This document shows, piece by piece, positions 20,341-28,818 of a stretch of 64,000 nucleotides of DNA. Location: assembly GCF_036226505.1 (NCBI RefSeq), contig NZ_CP108484.1, positions 3,534,001 through 3,598,000 of the forward strand. The letters are read 5' to 3'. This DNA is from Kitasatospora sp. NBC_01246 (GTDB lineage: Bacteria; Actinomycetota; Actinomycetes; Streptomycetales; Streptomycetaceae). The notes under the pieces were generated by a model. The model did no database searches, was not told the origin of the DNA, and saw only the letters and a list, made by a program, of their open reading frames with translations. The translations under genes and the position numbers were made by a program. Position 1 is the stretch's first letter. Each line of letters begins with the position of its first letter.

Positions 20341-20976
20341 GTGAGTGACTCCCCGCTGAATGCCGCGCCGATAGCCCGTGCCCGAGTGGTCCTGCTGTCC
20401 GGGCCCTCCGGATCGGGGAAGTCCTCACTGGCGGAACGGAGCGGCCTTCCGGTGCTCCAGCTCGACGACTTCTACAAGGACGGGGACGACCCCACCCTGC
20501 CGCTGCTGGACGACGGCGCGGTCGACTGGGACTCCCCGCTCGCCTGGCACCGTGACGAGGCCCTGGCGGCGATCCGCGGCCTCCACGAGAGCGGCCGCGC
20601 CGAAGTCCCGGTGTACTCGATCCCGGCCAACGGCCGCGTCTCCACCCAGGTGCTGGACCTCGCCGGGGCGCCCGCGTTCATCGCCGAGGGCATCTTCGCC
20701 GCCGAGATCGCCGGCGCCTGCGCCGCCGAAGGCCTGCTGGGCGACGCCCTGTGCCTGCGCAACGGCGCGCTCACCACCGCCTGGCGGCGGCTGCGCCGGG
20801 ACGTCCGGGAGAGCCGCAAGTCGCTGCCCGTCCTGGTGCGCCGCGGCTGGCGGCTGATGCGGGCCGAGCGCTCGATCGTCGGCCGGCAGGTCGAACTGGG
20901 CGCCCACCCCTGCACCGGCCCGGAGGCGGACCGGCGGATCCGCGCGGCGGCCGGACGGCAGCTCTCCGCGGTCTGA
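20341..20976 (+). CDS. udk: Uridine kinase-like P-loop kinase
   Basis: This 211-aa protein has a Walker A loop, GPSGSGKSS, at 21-29 and the uridine-kinase pattern LQLDDFYKDGDDP. The phosphate-acceptor region DWDSPLAW and a later arginine-rich lid (RRLRRDVRESRKS) are also present. It would phosphorylate uridine or cytidine with ATP or GTP in salvage, fitting the surrounding nucleoside genes. GTG 20341 follows a CAGACT box, so it may be leaderless. It has no CTACGCGCGTAG site. Confidence 0.8.
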   Translation: MSDSPLNAAPIARARVVLLSGPSGSGKSSLAERSGLPVLQLDDFYKDGDDPTLPLLDDGAVDWDSPLAWHRDEALAAIRGLHESGRAEVPVYSIPANGRVSTQVLDLAGAPAFIAEGIFAAEIAGACAAEGLLGDALCLRNGALTTAWRRLRRDVRESRKSLPVLVRRGWRLMRAERSIVGRQVELGAHPCTGPEADRRIRAAAGRQLSAV

Positions 20977-21032
20977 GCTCCACCCGGGGGGCCGCCACGC
21001 CCGCAGGCACGCTTGCACTCACGCACGAAGAA

Positions 21033-21071
21033 CGGCGGGCCCGGTGCGTCTCCCCCGCACCGGGCCCGCCG
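21033..21071. terminator. Bidirectional terminator between uridine kinase and sigQ
   Basis: A 15-bp perfect stem (CGGCGGGCCCGGTGC with its complement at 21057-21071) closes on a nine-base loop. It lies between two convergent genes. Confidence 0.8.
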
Positions 21072-21193
21072 CCTTCCCGGACGGTCATCGGGCTCCCCCG
21101 GTTACGCCGCTCCCCCGAGCCGGCGCTGCCAGTTTCCCTGACCGTCCTCACCCGTCCCCCGACGGGAGTCCCTCGCCCCTCGCGGGGCCGTTC

Positions 21194-22186
21194 TCAGGCG
21201 ACCAGCTCGCCGAACGCCCGGGCGGTGTCGCCCGACTTGTTCAGGTGCTCGTCGTCGCGCAGCCGGCGCAGCGCGCGCCAGATGCTGCTCTTGACCGTGC
21301 CGACGCTGATGCCGAGCACGTCGGCGATCTCCGGGTCGGTCTTGCCCTCGTAGTAGCGCAGCACCAGCATGGTGCGCTGGTTCTCCGGCAGCTTGGCCAG
21401 CGCCTGCCAGAGCACGGCGCGCAGCTCGGTGCCGCCCATCGCGTCGGTGTCGCCGACCGTCTCCGGCAGCTCCTCGGTCGGGTACTCGTTGACCTTGCGG
21501 CGCCGCCAGGCGGAGATGTGCAGGTTGGTCATGGTGCGGCGGAGGTAGCCCCCCACCGCGGCCTTGTCGGTGATCCGGCCCCAGGCCCGGTAGGTGCTGA
21601 AGAGCGCGCTCTGCAGCAGGTCCTCGGCCTCGAAGCGGTCCCCGGTCAGGTGGTACGCCGTGGCGTACAGGGAGGCGCGGCGCTCGCGCACGTACGCGGT
21701 GAACTCCGTGGTGTAGTCCTCCGCGACGGCCGGGTGCTCCCCCTGCGCGTCTCCCTGTCCCGCCTCGGCGGTGCGGGTCGCCGCGGGGTTCAGCCGCAGC
21801 AGCGTCGCACCCGCGGCCCCGCGGCCGGCCGACTCCCCCGAGTCGACCTTCCGCAGCCCGCTCCCCCCGATCCCCCGGGTTCCCCCGTTCCCCCCCAGGG
21901 TGTCCTTGCCCTCGACGCGGACGGGGAGGATCCCCCGCAGCGTCAGGGTGTTGGCGGAGTCGGCCACGTTCCCCCGGTGGCCGATCCCGTACAGCTCCCC
22001 CTGCCTGCCGCCGCCGCTCACCCGGCGGGCGACAGTGTTTCCACCGGCGCTGTGCGCGCACCCCCGCACGGTCACGGCACCGGAGGTCTCGTCGGTCCTG
22101 ACCTCGTACCGGGTCCGGTGGGTGGCCGATGACGAACGCGCGGTGCGGTCAGCCGGGTTGGTCCGGGTCTGCAGCCTGGCGTTCAT
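21194..22186 (-). CDS. sigQ: ECF sigma factor SigQ
   Basis: This 330-aa protein has sigma region 2 at about 160-230 (YATAYHLTGDRFEAEDLLQSA) and region 4 at the end (LPENQRTMLVLRYYEGKTDP then ISVGTVKSSIWRALRRLR), as in streptomycete SigE-family ECF factors. Residues 1-157 are a long low-complexity extension rich in Gly, Arg, Ser and Thr with no predicted fold. ATG 22186 has an AAGGGGG site. It is divergent from afsQ1; in S. coelicolor, SigQ antagonises AfsQ1/Q2 control of antibiotic production and is an AfsQ1 target. Confidence 0.9.
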   Translation of the reverse strand: MNARLQTRTNPADRTARSSSATHRTRYEVRTDETSGAVTVRGCAHSAGGNTVARRVSGGGRQGELYGIGHRGNVADSANTLTLRGILPVRVEGKDTLGGNGGTRGIGGSGLRKVDSGESAGRGAAGATLLRLNPAATRTAEAGQGDAQGEHPAVAEDYTTEFTAYVRERRASLYATAYHLTGDRFEAEDLLQSALFSTYRAWGRITDKAAVGGYLRRTMTNLHISAWRRRKVNEYPTEELPETVGDTDAMGGTELRAVLWQALAKLPENQRTMLVLRYYEGKTDPEIADVLGISVGTVKSSIWRALRRLRDDEHLNKSGDTARAFGELVA

Positions 22187-22288
22187 CGTGCGCCCCCTTG
22201 GTCGGTACGAGCGGTTCCTGTTGCCGCCGTTCAGCCGGCCAGTTGGCCCGCTGTCCTGCGGCGACATGGAAAATCTTGCCCGCCGGTT

Positions 22289-22326
22289 GTGATGACGCTG
22301 TCCGTCGACTGTCACAGGGCTGTCAC
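22289..22326. promoter_or_regulatory. AfsQ1 box(es) between sigQ and afsQ1
   Basis: GTCAC at 22311-22315 and again at 22322-22326 with six bases between match the reported AfsQ1 site GTnAC-N6-GTnAC exactly. Weaker copies (GTCCG at 22300, GTGAT at 22289) continue the 11-base period upstream. This predicts AfsQ1 control of sigQ and/or afsQ1. Confidence 0.75.
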
Positions 22327-22456
22327 AGGGGCGGGGCTTTCGTCCCGCATCGCCTCCCGCCGTGACGGACGCCGGTGGCTCGGGTTCCGGTTCCCACCCG
22401 GTCGGTGACCGGTGCCGGGGGGTGATTCGGCGCTCCGGGTGAGCCAGAATGAGGCC

Positions 22457-23134
22457 GTGCCTTTCCTCCTACTGATCGAGGACGACGACGCCATCCGTAC
22501 CGGCCTCGAACTCGCTCTCACCCGCCAGGGCCACAAAGTGGCCACCGCCGCCTCCGGCGAGGACGGTCTGAGGCTCTTCAAGGAGCAGCGGCCGGACCTC
22601 ATCGTGCTGGACGTCATGCTGCCCGGAATCGACGGCTTCGAGGTCTGCCGCCGGATCCGCCGCACCGACCAGCTTCCGATCATCCTGCTCACCGCCCGGT
22701 CCGACGACATCGATGTCGTGGTCGGCCTGGAGTCCGGCGCGGACGACTACGTCGTCAAGCCGGTGCAGCCGCGCGTCCTGGACGCCCGGATCCGGGCCGT
22801 GCTGCGACGCGGTGAGCGGGAGAGCTCGGACTCCTCCGCGTACGGGACCGTGGTGATCGACCGCGCGGCGATGACCGTCACCAAGGACGGCGAGGACCTC
22901 CAGCTCACGCCGACCGAGCTGCGGCTGCTGCTGGAGCTCAGCCGCCGGCCCGGGCAGGCCCTCTCCCGCCAGCAACTGCTGCGCCTGGTCTGGGAACACG
23001 ACTACCTCGGCGACTCCCGGCTGGTGGACGCGTGCGTCCAGCGGCTGCGGGCGAAGGTCGAGGACGTGCCCTCGGCGCCCACCCTGATCCGCACGGTGCG
23101 CGGGGTCGGCTACCGTCTGGACCCGCCGGCGTGA
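22457..23134 (+). CDS. afsQ1: Response regulator AfsQ1
   Basis: This 225-aa OmpR-type regulator has a receiver domain with phospho-acceptor Asp52 (LIVLDVMLPG), acidic pocket EDDD at 8-11 and conserved Lys in DDYVVKP. A winged-helix DNA-binding domain lies at about 130-223 (LTPTELRLLLELSRRPGQAL then VRGVGYRLDPP). It controls antibiotic and nitrogen/phosphate genes in S. coelicolor, responding to nitrogen-limited or glutamate medium. GTG 22457 follows CAGAAT by six bases, so it is likely leaderless. afsQ2 follows 66 bases downstream. Confidence 0.95.
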   Translation: MPFLLLIEDDDAIRTGLELALTRQGHKVATAASGEDGLRLFKEQRPDLIVLDVMLPGIDGFEVCRRIRRTDQLPIILLTARSDDIDVVVGLESGADDYVVKPVQPRVLDARIRAVLRRGERESSDSSAYGTVVIDRAAMTVTKDGEDLQLTPTELRLLLELSRRPGQALSRQQLLRLVWEHDYLGDSRLVDACVQRLRAKVEDVPSAPTLIRTVRGVGYRLDPPA

Positions 23135-23200
23135 CCGCGCCCGGCAGCGCCCCGCTGCTGATATCCCGCCTCTCCTGATCTTCCGCAACGACAGGCTCCC

Positions 23201-24796
23201 GTGACTGACCTTCAGACGACGACCAGCCGCTTCTCCTCGGGCCCGTGGCGACGGCTGCGTTCCCTGCGGGTGCGGCTGATCGCGGTGTTCGCCGCGGTCG
23301 CGCTGCTCGCCGCCGTCTCGGCCTCCGGCATCGCGTACTGGCTCAACCGGGACGCGGTGCTCAAGCGCGCCCAGAACACCGCGCTCAACGACTTCCGGGT
23401 CTCGCTCACCCGCAACGTCTCCGAGCTGCCGCTGAACGCCACCTGCGCCGAGCTGAACCAGCTCGCCGCCAGCGTCGCCAGCTCCGGGCTCAGCTACGAG
23501 GTGGTGGTCTCCGACCCCGCCCGCCCGGACTGCCTCGCCTCCTCGGCCCCGCTGACCTACACGCTCGCCGACGTCCCGGCCAAGCTGCGGGACACCGTCG
23601 CGAAGCCGCGCGAGCTCACCGAGAACAACCCGTACGCGTTCCACCTGTACTGGCAGCGGCAGAACCTGGAGGGGCGGCCGTTCGTGATCGGCGGCACCAA
23701 GGTGGTGCCGACCGGGCCGACGGCCTACATGTTCAAGTCGCTGGAGAACGAGCGGGCCGACCTGAGCACGCTCGGCTGGTCGCTGGCGATCGCCACGCTG
23801 CTGGCGCTGATCGGCTCGGCGCTGCTCGCCCAGGCCGCGTCGGCGACGGTGCTGCGCCCGGTCAAGCGGCTCGGCGAGGCCGCCCGGCGGCTCGGCGAGG
23901 GCCATCTGGACACCCGGCTCGAAGTCGAGGGCTCGGACGAACTCGCCGATCTGGCAAGGACGTTCAACCGCACCGCGGAGTCGCTGCACGAGCAGGTCGA
24001 GGAGCTGAGCGCGCGGGAGGCGCAGAGCCGGCGGTTCGTCGCCGACATGTCGCACGAGCTGCGGACGCCGCTGACCGCGATGACCGCCGTGACGGACATC
24101 CTGGAGGACGAGGCCGAGTCGCTGGACCCGATGATCGAGCCGGCCGTGCGGCTGGTGGTCAACGAGACGCGCCGGCTCTCCGACCTGGTGGAGAACCTGA
24201 TGGAGGTGACCCGCTTCGACGCCGGTACGGCCAAGCTGGTCGCCGACGAGGTGGACATCGCCGATCTGATCATGTCCTGCATCGACGGCCGGGCCTGGTA
24301 CGACGCGGTGGAGCTGGACGCGCCGCGCGGTGTCCGGGCCGTGGTCGACCCGCGCCGGCTGGACGTCGTCTTCGCCAACCTGATCGGCAACGCGCTCAAG
24401 CACGGCGGCTCGCCGGTGCGGGTGACGGTCCGGGAGGAGGGCCCCGCGCAGGCTCCGGCGGACGGCCCGGCCGACGGCCCGACGGACGGCCGGGAGGATG
24501 ACGGCCCGGTGGTCGGCCCGGCGGTCGGAACGGTGATCGTCGAGGTCTCGGACAGCGGCCCCGGCATCCCCGAGGACGTGCTGCCGCACGTCTTCGACCG
24601 GTTCTACAAGGCGGACAAGGGGCGGGCGCGTTCGGAGGGCAGCGGTCTGGGCCTGTCGATCGCGATGGCCAACGCGCAGATCCACGGGGGGACGATCACG
24701 GCCGCGAACGGGGAGGTGGGGGCGGTGTTCACGCTGACGCTGCCGCGGACCCAGCCTCCGCCGTCGGCCGACGACTCCGAGGAGAGTGCGCTGTGA
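23201..24796 (+). CDS. afsQ2: Sensor histidine kinase AfsQ2
   Basis: This is a 531-aa membrane kinase: TM1 at about 24-43, an extracytoplasmic sensor with two cysteines (82 and 111) that could form a disulfide, TM2 at about 192-212, HAMP, then the phosphoacceptor His285 in DMSHELRTPL. Asn397 (IGNALKHGG) starts the ATP domain, with DSGPGIP and GSGLGLSI following. Between the N and G1 boxes, residues 412-443 form a Pro-Ala-Asp-Gly-rich insert with small internal repeats. GTG 23201 has a weak ribosome site. It overlaps the next gene by four bases. Confidence 0.94.
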   Translation: MTDLQTTTSRFSSGPWRRLRSLRVRLIAVFAAVALLAAVSASGIAYWLNRDAVLKRAQNTALNDFRVSLTRNVSELPLNATCAELNQLAASVASSGLSYEVVVSDPARPDCLASSAPLTYTLADVPAKLRDTVAKPRELTENNPYAFHLYWQRQNLEGRPFVIGGTKVVPTGPTAYMFKSLENERADLSTLGWSLAIATLLALIGSALLAQAASATVLRPVKRLGEAARRLGEGHLDTRLEVEGSDELADLARTFNRTAESLHEQVEELSAREAQSRRFVADMSHELRTPLTAMTAVTDILEDEAESLDPMIEPAVRLVVNETRRLSDLVENLMEVTRFDAGTAKLVADEVDIADLIMSCIDGRAWYDAVELDAPRGVRAVVDPRRLDVVFANLIGNALKHGGSPVRVTVREEGPAQAPADGPADGPTDGREDDGPVVGPAVGTVIVEVSDSGPGIPEDVLPHVFDRFYKADKGRARSEGSGLGLSIAMANAQIHGGTITAANGEVGAVFTLTLPRTQPPPSADDSEESAL

Positions 24797-25203
24797 CCTC
24801 CCGCCCGTCCGTTCCGGCGGGTCCGGCCGACCGGGCCCGCGCCGTCCGCGGTTCCCGCCCGGACCGCGGTTCCCGCCCGGGCCGGGTGTTCGGCGCCGCC
24901 GCCCTGGTGGCGCTGGCCGCCCTCGCCGCCGGGTGCGGCATCCGCCCGACCGCCGTCCCGGTGGACGCCGGCGCGCCCGCCAGCCGGACGGCCTGCCCGA
25001 CCGCGCCGCAGATACCGACGGCGCCGGCCGCACCGTCACCGGTCGGCCCGACACCGCCCGCCGCGCACTCCTCGGCGAAGTTCTTCGGGAGCCCGTCCCC
25101 GTCGGTCACCCGGGTGACCCCGGGGCCGTCCACCCCGCCGACGGACAACGTGTTCACCGCGGTGGCGACGCCGTCGCCGACGGCGTCGGCCACCTGCCGC
25201 TGA
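24793..25203 (+). CDS. Lipoprotein coupled to AfsQ2
   Basis: This 136-aa protein starts in the last four bases of afsQ2 (GTGA). A long basic N-terminus leads to a hydrophobic helix and lipobox LAALAAGC with Cys48. The mature part is short, Pro/Thr/Ser-rich and disordered with three cysteines (48, 68 and the penultimate residue). A lipoprotein follows afsQ2 in S. coelicolor too. Translational coupling suggests it modulates the sensor at the cell surface (inference). Confidence 0.8.
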   Translation: MTSRPSVPAGPADRARAVRGSRPDRGSRPGRVFGAAALVALAALAAGCGIRPTAVPVDAGAPASRTACPTAPQIPTAPAAPSPVGPTPPAAHSSAKFFGSPSPSVTRVTPGPSTPPTDNVFTAVATPSPTASATCR

Positions 25204-25349
25204 TCGACTCCGTGGGATCCGGGCCGCATCTCGACCGGATCGGGTCCGAACGGGGGCGCTCCGGGCCGTTTCGGTCCGCTCCGGGCGTGCGGCGGAATGT
25301 TCACGCCGGGCGTGGAACCGCCGCGCCACCGGCTCACGTCCTTCCCCGC

Positions 25350-25964
25350 GTGCAGCGAGATGGCACCAGGGCACGCGACGAGCGTTCCGGCGTGCGGACC
25401 GAGACCGGGCCGGCGGCGGCCGTCCACCGTCCCCTACGGCTGGTCGGCCTCGTCGGCCTCACCCTCCACCTGGCCCTGGCGGGCTGGCTGGTGCTGAGAC
25501 CGTTGCCGGTGGCCTGGGTCTACGACGCCAACCTGACGCCGCTGGCCTCGCTCCGCTCCTCCACCGCCTGGCAGGTCCTCGGCGAGCTGCTGCTGCTGGC
25601 CCCGCTCGGCGTCCTGCTCCCGCTCGCGGGCGGCCGCCTGCGGGCCCCCTGGCTCCCGTCCTTCCTCCGCACCACCGGCGCCTCCGCCCTGCTGGCCACC
25701 GCCCTGGAGTTCCTCTCCTCCTGGGCCCCGGGCCACATCCTGAACGTGGACCACATACTGCTCGCCAGCGTCGGCGTGGCGATCGTCCACCTGGCCCTGG
25801 TGCCCGGCTGCCGGTCCCTGCTGCTCCGGCCCCGCCGGGCGGGCGCCGGCCGCCCGGCGCCCGCCCGGGCCCCCGCGCCGGCCCACACGCCGACTCGCAC
25901 GCCGGTCCACGCACCGACCCACGCTCCCGTCTACGCGGAGCCCGTCTCCTCCCACGGCCGCTGA
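25350..25964 (+). CDS. VanZ-family membrane protein
   Basis: This 204-aa protein has four hydrophobic helices (VGLVGLTLHLALAGWLVLRP, LGELLLLAPLGVLLPLAGG, ATALEFLSSWAPGHI, VDHILLASVGVAIVHLALV). The motifs N-x-x-P near the first loop and ELLLLAPLGVLLP are typical of VanZ. VanZ proteins are linked to low-level teicoplanin resistance; most are of unknown function. The Arg/Pro/His tail (residues 160-204) contains imperfect HTPTRTPVHAPTHAPV repeats. GTG 25350 is chosen because relatives begin VQR; no ribosome site is visible. Its end overlaps the convergent gene by 34 bases. Confidence 0.75.
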   Translation: MQRDGTRARDERSGVRTETGPAAAVHRPLRLVGLVGLTLHLALAGWLVLRPLPVAWVYDANLTPLASLRSSTAWQVLGELLLLAPLGVLLPLAGGRLRAPWLPSFLRTTGASALLATALEFLSSWAPGHILNVDHILLASVGVAIVHLALVPGCRSLLLRPRRAGAGRPAPARAPAPAHTPTRTPVHAPTHAPVYAEPVSSHGR

Positions 25965-26287
25965 GGCGGCTCGCTGCTCGCCGGGCAGGAAAAGCAGCCG
26001 GGAGCTGCCACCGCGCACGTGCCCGGGTCGAGCAGCCGCCCGTCGTCGGGGGCGACCCGCCCGCACGCCCGGCAGCGCACCGTGACCCGCCCGCCCGCCG
26101 CCCGCAGGCGGGCCACCGCGACGTCGAGGTCCCGCAGGTTTCCGTCCCGCACGGGGGCGGGCAGGTCGTCCAGCAGCAGCCTGCCGTGCCAGAGGCTCAG
26201 CCCGGTCACGGCGCGGAGGGCGCGGAGCAGCTCGATCCGCCGCTCCCCCGCGCCGGTCAGCTCGGCGACGAACTCCGGTTCCTCCAT
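25931..26287 (-). CDS. L7/L12 C-terminal-domain-like protein with zinc-finger tail
   Basis: This 118-aa protein has residues 6-70 resembling the ribosomal L7/L12 C-terminal domain (VAELTGAGERRIELLRALRA, then VARLRAAGGRVTV). It lacks the N-terminal dimerisation and hinge regions, so it is not the ribosomal stalk protein. The tail has CxxC (CRAC) and a later C...CFSC set, which could bind zinc. ATG 26287 has a GGGAGGG site. In true L7/L12 this domain recruits translation GTPases; here a role in translation or stress is only a guess. Confidence 0.7.
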   Translation of the reverse strand: MEEPEFVAELTGAGERRIELLRALRAVTGLSLWHGRLLLDDLPAPVRDGNLRDLDVAVARLRAAGGRVTVRCRACGRVAPDDGRLLDPGTCAVAAPGCFSCPASSEPPQRPWEETGSA

Positions 26288-26289
26288 CC

Positions 26290-26392
26290 GCCCGGCCCTC
26301 CCCGGCCTGCCCGCTCCGGCCCGCCTGCCCGCTCCGGCCCGCCCGGCCCTCCCCGGCCCGCCCGCCCGCTCCGGCTCGCTCCGCCCGGCCGG
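26290..26392. repeat. Imperfect 51-bp tandem repeat, G-rich on minus strand
   Basis: Two imperfect copies of a unit beginning CCCGGCCCTCCCCGGCC (26291 and 26342) lie directly upstream of the L7/L12-like gene. The minus strand has many GGG runs with short spacers, so a G-quadruplex is possible just before its ribosome site. Confidence 0.5.
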
Positions 26393-26409
26393 GCGTACCC
26401 GGCGGGCGG

Positions 26410-27837
26410 TCAGCGGCCGGGGCGCTGCGTGCGCTGCCGGCGGCGCAGCACCACCAGGGCACCCAGCCCCATCGCGATCGCCATGCCGCCGGTGATCGCC
26501 ATCGGCGCGGAGGAGGACCCGCCGCCCGTCGACGCCAGCCCGGAGGCCTGGTCCGGCACGGGGACGGGCACCGGCACCGGAGCGGCCGTGGTCGCCGGGC
26601 CGTTCGGTGCCGAGGCGGTGACCTGCGCGACGACCACCGCGGCCGCCGACGGCGCGGTCGGCACCGGAGCGGGGCTCGCCGGAGCGCTCGCCGTCCCGGT
26701 GGCGGTCGCGGTGGCGGAGGGCGTCGCAGACGCCGTGGGGGACGGCGTACCGGCGCCGCCCGGCGCCGCGATGCCGAACGGGACCGCCCGGCTGGACGTC
26801 GTGACGCCGAGCCCGCTGACCTCCGGCATGCTGTGCCCGGTGAGCAGCACGGACGCGGCGCCGACCGGGGCATCCTTGGCGAAGGCCAGCCGGACGTTGA
26901 TCGTGCGGGACTCGCCGTCGTGCAGCTTCACGAGGTCGGCGTCCTTGCTGCCCGACGGGAGCCCCAGGATCAGCCTGCTCGTCGCCGGCTCCGGGAGGGG
27001 CCTGGCGGCCAGCCACTCGCCCTCCGGGGACTGGAACTCGAACCGGACCGCGTCGGCGGGCAGCGTGCTCCCGGCCTGGAGGGTGACCTCGGGGAGGACG
27101 CGGATGTCCTTGCCGCTGTGGTTGGCGAGGACCAGCTTGAAGCCCTTCGCCTCGCCGCCCGTGGTGAAGGAGGCGGGGACGCCCTCGACGCTCGGCTCGG
27201 CCGGGCCGGGAGCGGTCACCGGCGGGGTGCTGGGGCCGCCTACCGGGGCGATGGTGAAACGTCCGAACTCGCTGGCCGGGGTGGAGATCCGCTGCTCCGG
27301 GGGCAGCGTCGGGTCCGACACCACGGCCCGGAACCCGGCCGTGGCCGTGCCGCCGACGGCGCCGGCGGTGACGGCGAGACGCAGCCGGTAGGTGACCGAA
27401 GCCCCGGCCGGCACGCTGATCCTGGTGGCGAAGGTGTCCAGCTCCCACACCGCGCCGACCGTCTGGCCGGGGCTGAGCAGGGCGTTCTTCCACTGCGTGC
27501 CGCCGGGCGACTGGAACTCCAGCTTGAGCTGCGTCTCCTTGATGCCGGAGTTGACGTCGGCCAGGGTGAAGCCGGTCGTGGCGTCGACCGCGTGGTCGGC
27601 GGAGTTCTTCAGGGTCGCGGTGAACTCGACCGGCGCCGCACCGGCGGTGAAGGTGCCGGGCAGGCCGCTCAGCGTGATCGACACGGGCCCGTTCTGGGTC
27701 TGGGCGCCCAGGGTGCCCTGGGTGTGCCGGGCGATCGAGGGGGCGGCGAGCGCCGCCGGGGCGGCGGCGACGGCGGTGCCGGAGACCAGGGTGGCTGTGG
27801 CCGCCAGAGCGAGGAGACTGCGGTGCTGAGTGCGCAA
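26410..27837 (-). CDS. Secreted protein with LASTG cell-wall sorting signal
   Basis: This 475-aa protein starts at TTG 27837 (GAGG site). It has a Sec signal peptide ending near ALAAPS, then two related beta-rich domains: one around 50-180 with KLEFQSPGGTQWKNA and one around 220-345 with RFEFQSPEGEWLAAR. A Ser/Thr/Pro/Ala linker follows. The C-terminus has LASTG at 434-438, a hydrophobic helix and an Arg-rich tail. LAxTG is the target of streptomycete class E sortases, so covalent anchoring to peptidoglycan is expected. No sortase gene is in the window. Confidence 0.85.
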   Translation of the reverse strand: MRTQHRSLLALAATATLVSGTAVAAAPAALAAPSIARHTQGTLGAQTQNGPVSITLSGLPGTFTAGAAPVEFTATLKNSADHAVDATTGFTLADVNSGIKETQLKLEFQSPGGTQWKNALLSPGQTVGAVWELDTFATRISVPAGASVTYRLRLAVTAGAVGGTATAGFRAVVSDPTLPPEQRISTPASEFGRFTIAPVGGPSTPPVTAPGPAEPSVEGVPASFTTGGEAKGFKLVLANHSGKDIRVLPEVTLQAGSTLPADAVRFEFQSPEGEWLAARPLPEPATSRLILGLPSGSKDADLVKLHDGESRTINVRLAFAKDAPVGAASVLLTGHSMPEVSGLGVTTSSRAVPFGIAAPGGAGTPSPTASATPSATATATGTASAPASPAPVPTAPSAAAVVVAQVTASAPNGPATTAAPVPVPVPVPDQASGLASTGGGSSSAPMAITGGMAIAMGLGALVVLRRRQRTQRPGR

Positions 27838-28031
27838 GGGGACCTCACGGAGGAGAGCGGGCCGAGCCCGGCAGACGATGGGTCGCCTGGACTGAGAGGG
27901 AACCTCGTCGCAGGCCATGTCCGTCCCGCTGCTTCGCCCCCAAACCTCCAGCAACGGCGGCATCATATCCGAACGTGTGGACCATTCGTGAAGGAGTATC
28001 GGTCGCCGGGACGAACGCCGGGTGACGGCTG

Positions 28032-28676
28032 TCACGCCGCTCGCCGCACCCGGCCGCCGACCTCGATCAGGCCGCCGGGCCGGACGCCGGTGACGAGCTG
28101 GGAGCCGACGCCTTGAGTGATGATCAGGTCGCGCCCGAGCTCGGCCGTGAGCAGGATCGCGGCGGCGCCGGTGGCCTCGTCCTCGTCGATCCCGTCACCG
28201 CGGCCGGGGAAGGCGCGCGCCCGTACGGTGCCCGCCCGCTCGTCCTGCCAGGCCCAGGCGTAGATCCACTCCCCCGGCGGCGGGACGTCCAGCGCGTCCA
28301 CCTCGGCGGCGGACCCGTACCGCCTCAGCGCGCGGCCCGGCGCCCAGGCGGCGCGGCCCTCGATGCGGGTGAACTCGCCGTCGCGGCGCACCCCGACGGC
28401 GCCGGCGGCGGTCACGAGCCGGTCCACGCCCAGCAGCCAGGCCGCACCGACGCAGGGGTGCCCGGCGAAGGGCAGGCGAAGGCTCGGCGTGTAGATGTCG
28501 ATCACACCGCGCTCCGCGTCGTCGACGAAGACGGTCTCGCTGAAACCGAGCTGCCGGGCGACGGCCAGCCGGTCGGCCGCACCGGGAACGGCGGCGCCGT
28601 CGCGGACCACGCCGAGCGGGTTCCCGTGGCCGCCGTCGGGGCCGCAAAAGACCCGAAGGACCTCATAGTCAGTCAT
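28032..28676 (-). CDS. PhzF-family isomerase-like protein, short form
   Basis: This 214-aa protein has PhzF motifs: YEVLRVFCGPDGGHGNPLGVV, GFSETVFV with the conserved active-site Glu, and FAGHPCVGAAWLL. Near the end DEDEATGAAAILL gives the second-lobe signature. Typical PhzF proteins have 260-300 residues, so part of the second domain is missing, though both motif sets are intact. PhzF members are diaminopimelate-epimerase-fold isomerases. The substrate is unknown. It is divergent from a small membrane protein gene. Confidence 0.8.
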   Translation of the reverse strand: MTDYEVLRVFCGPDGGHGNPLGVVRDGAAVPGAADRLAVARQLGFSETVFVDDAERGVIDIYTPSLRLPFAGHPCVGAAWLLGVDRLVTAAGAVGVRRDGEFTRIEGRAAWAPGRALRRYGSAAEVDALDVPPPGEWIYAWAWQDERAGTVRARAFPGRGDGIDEDEATGAAAILLTAELGRDLIITQGVGSQLVTGVRPGGLIEVGGRVRRAA

Positions 28677-28818
28677 TCACCCACCCAACCACGGGTGGGG
28701 GCGCCGCCGGTATACGAGGTCGTGACGAAAACGTGGCGGCGATTGTCCGCGGGGTCCAGTACTGTGCCCACTCGTCCCCAAGGATTTCTTTCTCTCACCT
28801 CCCACAGGAATTGACTCC

